Source: Verrucomicrobiota bacterium (GTDB lineage Bacteria > Verrucomicrobiota > Verrucomicrobiia > Opitutales > Coraliomargaritaceae). From it: a stretch of DNA of 9,917 bases. This document shows, piece by piece, positions 6,693 through 9,917 of the stretch (position 1 is its first letter; each line of letters starts with the position of its first letter). The notes under the pieces were generated by a model. It ran no database searches. It was not told where the DNA came from and saw only the letters and a program-made list of their open reading frames with translations. The position numbers and the translations under genes were made by a program. Where the stretch lies: positions 1-9,917 of the forward strand of contig JAQCDT010000033.1 of assembly GCA_027620575.1 (NCBI GenBank). Reading direction: 5' to 3'.

Positions 6693-7940
6693 TCATGAAA
6701 AATCTTTCCTAAATCGATAGATGCTTTGAATTATTCCTTGTAAGATAAAACAGCTTAAGACAAAAGAGCCTCCGTAACTTAAAAAAGGAAGCGGTAGTCC
6801 CGTAATAGGTGTTATTCCAATAGCCATTCCTATATTGATGAAAAAATGTACCAAAAACAGTACACTGATTCCTATGGCTAATTGCGAACCGAAGCTATCT
6901 TTAGCCATACCAGAAATTCGGATACTGTTAGCAATTATTAGACTGAATAAACCTATTACAAAAGAGCTTCCTAGAAAACCAGTTTCTTCCGCAATGACGG
7001 AAAAAATGAAATCGTTATGTGCTACTGCCTTGGGCAAGTAGCCTAATTGGGCTTGGGTTCCTTGTAAAAAACCTTTCCCAGTAAGTCCGCCAGTCGCAGT
7101 GGAGATTTTTGCTTGGTTAGCATTCCAGCTTGCACCCGTCCCAGAGGGATCAACGACTTTTGGCGCTATAAATGTTAATATCCTATTTCTTTGATAGTTA
7201 TGTAAAGGGAGTATAGAATTGTAATGTGAATTTTGAATTGTTGTGTCACTTGAATTTTGAGTAATATTTAAGTGACGACTGTAGTTATAAATATCGAAAC
7301 TGAGTAAACTAAATACCAAAGCAAATATAATGAATGCAGAGACAAAATATTGCTTAGACAAATTAGATACGTATAGTAATGAGAAAATCATTGGTGGGAA
7401 CACGAGGGTTGACCCTAAGTCAGGTTGGATGAAGATCAAGGAGATCGGTAATAGTACAACTAATAGTATTTTTAAAAGGACTACAAGCGTATCTTTTACA
7501 TTTTCTAAATTAGATCGAGCGAGCAGACTAGCAACCATAATTAATGTACCAATTTTAGCCGCCTCAGTCGGTTGTACGGTGGAAAAACCTAAATTGATCC
7601 AGCGACGTGCACCCATCATTTCGACACTAATCGGGCTCAGTGGGGTTGCCAAAAGTAATCCCAAAACACCCAGTATGTAAATATAATGCGCATACCCTAA
7701 AATATGTTTATAGTTGATGCGCGATACTATAGTATAGGCAAAAATTCCCAAAATGACCCAAATAATTTGTTTTTTCCAATCGGCATCGTTAATCGTCGAT
7801 TGGGCAGAATAAATGAATACAATTCCGATCAAAGCTAAAATCAAAATACATATTGGGCTTATCCAATCAAAATTCAAAAAGTCTCTTTTGAGCATATAGT
7901 CTGTCTCTTTTTGATTAGATCTAGAGTTATGAAGATTCAT
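6693..7940 (-). CDS. rodA: Rod-shape SEDS peptidoglycan glycosyltransferase RodA
   Basis: An integral membrane SEDS-family polymerase that elongates glycan strands from lipid II, normally with a class B PBP (PBP2). Visible motifs are GIVFIYSAQS (39-48), GARRWINLG (110-118), QPTEAAKIG (123-131, usually QPSE-AK), IQPDLGSTLVF (171-181), NYQRNRILTFIAP (248-260), STATGGLTGKGFLQGTQ (280-296), HNDFIFSVIAEETGF (308-322) and GITPITGLPLPFLSYGG (375-391). Asp310 corresponds to the catalytic Asp262 of E. coli RodA. About ten membrane segments can be drawn. An Asn/Ser-rich stretch of some 25 residues (218-244) enlarges the external loop. The family usually begins close to Met16 (MLKRDFLNFDW, codon at 7895-7893), which has a purine-rich GAGACAG upstream, so the first 15 hydrophilic residues may not be translated. 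It lies 28 bases after the NUDIX gene. PBP2 is not in the window. The SEDS family is certain; RodA over FtsW is well supported by PDLGS and LPLPFLSYGG context and length. Confidence 0.95.
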   Translation of the reverse strand: MNLHNSRSNQKETDYMLKRDFLNFDWISPICILILALIGIVFIYSAQSTINDADWKKQIIWVILGIFAYTIVSRINYKHILGYAHYIYILGVLGLLLATPLSPISVEMMGARRWINLGFSTVQPTEAAKIGTLIMVASLLARSNLENVKDTLVVLLKILLVVLLPISLIFIQPDLGSTLVFPPMIFSLLYVSNLSKQYFVSAFIIFALVFSLLSFDIYNYSRHLNITQNSSDTTIQNSHYNSILPLHNYQRNRILTFIAPKVVDPSGTGASWNANQAKISTATGGLTGKGFLQGTQAQLGYLPKAVAHNDFIFSVIAEETGFLGSSFVIGLFSLIIANSIRISGMAKDSFGSQLAIGISVLFLVHFFINIGMAIGITPITGLPLPFLSYGGSFVLSCFILQGIIQSIYRFRKDFS

Positions 7941-7968
7941 TGGCTGATTAAACGCTCGATAGAGAGTG

Positions 7969-8439
7969 TTAATTTACGTCTCCAAGGTAGCTATTACTTA
8001 AATTTAAATCCTCCGTCTGTAACAGAGACTTTATTTTACTAGGTAAAACTTTATGTTCAGATAATTCATTTAACTTAATCCATCGATAGCCAATCTGTTT
8101 TTTGTCTATCTCGTGACCATTTCCCAGTCCTACTTCATTCAAAATACTACAGACAAATACATGCTCTATCTGGTGAAAATTATTATGCCGATGATCAAAT
8201 TGATGATTTTTTCCGATGTATTCACGCGTATAAATTAATCGACCGACAGAAATATCTATCCCTAGCTCTTCCATGCATTCTCTTTCGACTGTTTCAACTA
8301 GGGTTTCGCCATGTAATTGACCGCCACCAGGAAGAATGAAAAATTCACCATCTTCGTTTTTCATCTGCACCAATAATATCGAATCATCTTTAATGATTAT
8401 GGCACGAGCCGCAGACCTTATGGCTTTTGTAGGATTCAT
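7969..8439 (-). CDS. NUDIX hydrolase
   Basis: A small cytoplasmic NUDIX pyrophosphohydrolase of 156 residues, cleaving a nucleoside-diphosphate-linked substrate with divalent metal. The NUDIX box Gx5Ex7REUxEExGU is complete at residues 39-61 (GGQLHGE, then RECMEELGI), with Glu54, Glu57 and Glu58 as the metal-binding set; Cys55 stands where a large aliphatic residue is more usual. A beta strand ARAIIIKDDSILLVQMK precedes the box, as in MutT-like folds. The middle part is rich in His and Asn (about 76-92). The substrate cannot be read from the sequence: house-cleaning of damaged nucleotides, ADP-ribose or a sugar nucleotide are all possible. It is the first gene of the leftward series, 28 bases before rodA, so may be co-transcribed with it. 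The start has no Shine-Dalgarno sequence but is the first Met and leaves a normal family N-terminus. Confidence 0.92.
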   Translation of the reverse strand: MNPTKAIRSAARAIIIKDDSILLVQMKNEDGEFFILPGGGQLHGETLVETVERECMEELGIDISVGRLIYTREYIGKNHQFDHRHNNFHQIEHVFVCSILNEVGLGNGHEIDKKQIGYRWIKLNELSEHKVLPSKIKSLLQTEDLNLSNSYLGDVN

Positions 8440-8488
8440 AATATGCTTTTTAAATCTAAGAAATATCGTTTATCGAACATACAAACTC

Positions 8489-8515
8489 TTTTCAATACTG
8501 AATCGACTCTATAAT
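8489..8515 (+). promoter_or_regulatory. Candidate sigma70 promoter for the rightward 116-residue gene and mgtE
   Basis: A perfect TATAAT lies at 8510-8515, about 38 bases before the ATG at 8554. The best -35 is weak: TTTTCA at 8489-8494, with a short 15-base spacer. Transcription would start at around 8522, placing the inverted repeat at 8517-8540 at or just after the start site. Confidence 0.35.
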
Positions 8516-8516
8516 T

Positions 8517-8540
8517 TTTTTTCTATACTTATAGTAAAAA
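8517..8540. repeat. AT-rich imperfect palindrome between divergent promoters
   Basis: The arms TTTTT-T-CTATA (8517-8527) and TATAG-T-AAAAA (8530-8540) are inverted copies with one T/T mismatch and a two-base centre. It covers the presumed start of the rightward transcript and the -10 of the leftward one, so it could be an operator. A chance palindrome in AT-rich DNA is the main alternative. Confidence 0.3.
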
Positions 8541-8550
8541 CAATCATCAA
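8522..8550 (-). promoter_or_regulatory. Candidate sigma70 promoter for the leftward NUDIX-rodA series
   Basis: On the minus strand, TTGATG (8550-8545, 4 of 6 to the -35 consensus) and TATAGA (8527-8522, 4 of 6 to the -10 consensus) are separated by 17 bases. This would give a leader of roughly 75 bases to the NUDIX ATG. It overlaps an inverted repeat and sits next to the rightward promoter. The match is moderate in an AT-rich region. Confidence 0.3.
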
Positions 8551-8553
8551 CTT

Positions 8554-8904
8554 ATGAATCACGATCAAAAATTAATGCATCTAGGTGAAGCATATCCGGA
8601 TCAAAAAAGACAGTTATTCAAATATTTCAGGCATCAGCCTGCAGTACTTGAAATGTTTGTTTCTTCAGTCGATACCAGCGAATATTCTTTGAGCGATTGG
8701 CTTGATGCTCTCGATAGTATGTCAGAATGGCTTACAAAAAAAAGCCGTGTTATGTCGCTCAATGATAAAATTCAATATTTAAATTGTGCCACAGAAATCA
8801 TCGAACAAGGAGCGCATTACGACACTATGGCGAGTGCCGTCCACTCAATACTTGATCAATATGGATGTGAGCGTTCAAGTGACGATCCTAATAAAAATCA
8901 TTAA
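8554..8904 (+). CDS. Unrecognised small soluble protein upstream of mgtE
   Basis: I do not recognise a family for this 116-residue product. It has no signal peptide or membrane segment. It looks mostly helical and acidic-amphipathic, with probable helices at about 14-38 (DQKRQLFKYF...), 45-65 (SLSDWLDALDSMSEWL), 68-86 (MSLNDKIQYLNCATEII) and 90-104, and a hydrophilic tail ending in DDPNKNH. Two Cys (78, 105) are not in a metal-binding arrangement. The reading frame starts at the first ATG after a good TATAAT box and has coding character like its neighbours. mgtE begins 57 bases after its stop with no terminator visible between, so the two are probably co-transcribed; whether the function is linked to magnesium transport is unknown. 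I am fairly sure that it is a real gene and have no basis for naming it. Confidence 0.75.
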   Translation: MNHDQKLMHLGEAYPDQKRQLFKYFRHQPAVLEMFVSSVDTSEYSLSDWLDALDSMSEWLTKKSRVMSLNDKIQYLNCATEIIEQGAHYDTMASAVHSILDQYGCERSSDDPNKNH

Positions 8905-8961
8905 ATTATCCTTTTCCTTTTGATTTATTTATAATTAGCTGTAAAGCATTTAGAATAGGCT

Positions 8962-9917
8962 ATGAGCGACACAGGCAAAGTAATAAATTCCATTGATCCA
9001 ATCCTAGAATTAATTCGTGGAAATAACTTAAAATCAGCAATTGAAAATATTCTGATTTGGGTGGACCCACAAATTGCTGATTTGCTCATACAATTAGAAA
9101 AAGCAGAGCAAATTCTTGTCTTTCGTGCCTTACCAAGACAACGAGCTGCAGATGTTTTTTCCTACTTGGAGCCACAAGATCAGGATAGCTTGCTCGCGGC
9201 TTTGACCGATGCGGATACTCGAAGTTTGCTCGCTAATTTGAATCCAGATGATCGTACCTCTCTTTTACAAGAACTTCCAGCGACCGTCACTCGTAAGTTG
9301 ATGCAATTACTCAGCCTTGAAGACCTTGCGGAAGCGCGTCAACTCCTTGGGTATCCCGAAGAAAGTGTCGGCCGCTTAATGACCCCTGAATATATTCGTA
9401 TTCGAGCGGAATGGACAGTTGAACAAGCACTGGCTCACGTTCGCAAATTTGGTCGAGATAGTGAGATATTTAATATTTTATATGTCACCGATCAACAAGG
9501 TAAGCTTATCGACAAAGTGCGTATGCGTCGCCTGATTCTTTCTCATCCCGAACAAATTATCCGTGATCTTTTAAACTATAATTGTATTTCGATTTCCGCT
9601 TTTGATGATCGAGAGATGGCCGTTGAAATGATTAAAAAATATGATTTCAATGCTCTGCCGGTTGTAGATTCAGAGGGTGTTTTGCTCGGGATTGTTACTG
9701 TGGACGATATTCTCGATGTCGCTGAAGAAGAGGCTACAGAAGACATTCAGCTCGGAGTCGCTGTGAATCCGCTCGAATCAACTTATAGTTCTACCTTACC
9801 AATCGAACTCTTTCGTAAACGCATCGGTTGGCTACTCATTCTTATTCTCGTTAACCTGATTTCTGCTGCGGTCATTTCAAATTATGAAGAACAGCTACTT
9901 GAATATATTACCCTAGC
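8962..9917 (+). CDS. mgtE: Magnesium channel/transporter MgtE, C-terminus cut by window edge
   Basis: A homodimeric inner-membrane Mg2+ channel gated by cytosolic Mg2+. The 318 complete codons seen cover the whole cytosolic sensor and the first membrane helix. Residues about 1-133 form the helical N domain, with the repeated pattern ALPRQRAADVF, LNPDDRTSLL and LPATVTRKLM. Two CBS domains follow, from VGRLMTPEYIRI (136-147) to about 198, and then to about 258, including YDFNALPVVDSEG (227-239) and LLGIVTVDDIL (241-251). The connecting plug-helix region starts after DVAEEEATEDIQ (252-263), whose acidic residues help bind regulatory Mg2+ in the family. The first membrane segment starts at KRIGWLLILILVNLI (286-300). 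The start is the first in-frame ATG, with only a weak GG-containing sequence before it. About four more membrane helices, with the ion pathway, lie beyond the window. No sign of disruption in the visible part. Confidence 0.96.
   Translation, partial: MSDTGKVINSIDPILELIRGNNLKSAIENILIWVDPQIADLLIQLEKAEQILVFRALPRQRAADVFSYLEPQDQDSLLAALTDADTRSLLANLNPDDRTSLLQELPATVTRKLMQLLSLEDLAEARQLLGYPEESVGRLMTPEYIRIRAEWTVEQALAHVRKFGRDSEIFNILYVTDQQGKLIDKVRMRRLILSHPEQIIRDLLNYNCISISAFDDREMAVEMIKKYDFNALPVVDSEGVLLGIVTVDDILDVAEEEATEDIQLGVAVNPLESTYSSTLPIELFRKRIGWLLILILVNLISAAVISNYEEQLLEYITL

Noticed and set aside
7330..7680. A 116-codon open frame on the plus strand, opposite rodA
   Set aside because: It lies wholly antisense to conserved RodA membrane segments; its peptide has no domain character and no promoter of its own. 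It is a shadow of the real gene.
8895..8926. Inverted arms AAATCA and TGATTT after the 116-residue gene, considered as a terminator
   Set aside because: The stem is six AT-rich base pairs with a 20-base loop and no following U-run, so it would not act as a rho-independent terminator.
8905..8961. Magnesium riboswitch (ykoK-type) in front of mgtE
   Set aside because: The 57-base gap is too short and without the conserved stems; the 114-base divergent region upstream also lacks them.

Overview
The window is AT-rich bacterial chromosome with ordinary gene density. No mobile element, CRISPR array, tRNA or rRNA gene is visible, and no gene-free stretch exceeds about 120 bases. The most telling lineage clue is a type II secretion-like pseudopilin carrying the GGHxxFxDGHVEFF motif, which is typical of the large pseudopilin families of the Planctomycetes-Verrucomicrobia-Lentisphaerae group. 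An RNase E/G with an N-terminal extension, a NamZ (DUF1343) protein and the near absence of Shine-Dalgarno sequences also fit. My best guess is a low-GC Verrucomicrobiota bacterium, perhaps Opitutae-like. This is an inference from gene style, not a phylogenetic placement.

Layout: seven genes lie head to tail on the minus strand from 8439 down to the left edge. In transcription order they are a NUDIX hydrolase (8439-7969), the SEDS glycosyltransferase RodA (7940-6693), RNase E/G (6629-4905), a NamZ/DUF1343 exo-muramidase-like protein (4846-3635, probably starting further upstream), an unrecognised secreted protein with three repeated beta-type modules (3516-2068), serine hydroxymethyltransferase GlyA (2018-762) and a pseudopilin cut by the window edge (708 to <1). 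From a shared 114-base divergent control region, two genes run rightward: an unrecognised 116-residue protein (8554-8904) and the Mg2+ channel MgtE, cut by the right edge (8962 to >9917).

How the genes relate: rodA, rng and namZ form a plausible cell-envelope group. RodA polymerises septum-independent peptidoglycan, NamZ-family enzymes release MurNAc from peptidoglycan fragments, and rng often sits beside rod-shape genes. The usual partner PBP2 (mrdA) and mreBCD are absent from the window, and a NUDIX gene occupies the position just upstream of rodA. glyA appears to have its own promoter overlapping the end of the gene before it. No convincing rho-independent terminator was found between any of the genes.

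The window looks mostly like conserved housekeeping. The points most worth a second look are the triplicated modules and paired Trp/Pro-rich motifs of the 482-residue secreted protein, the apparent non-canonical start of the NamZ gene (a good signal peptide is encoded upstream of the first ATG, with no ATG/GTG/TTG available), the hairpin directly in front of rng, and the orphan 116-residue protein beside mgtE.
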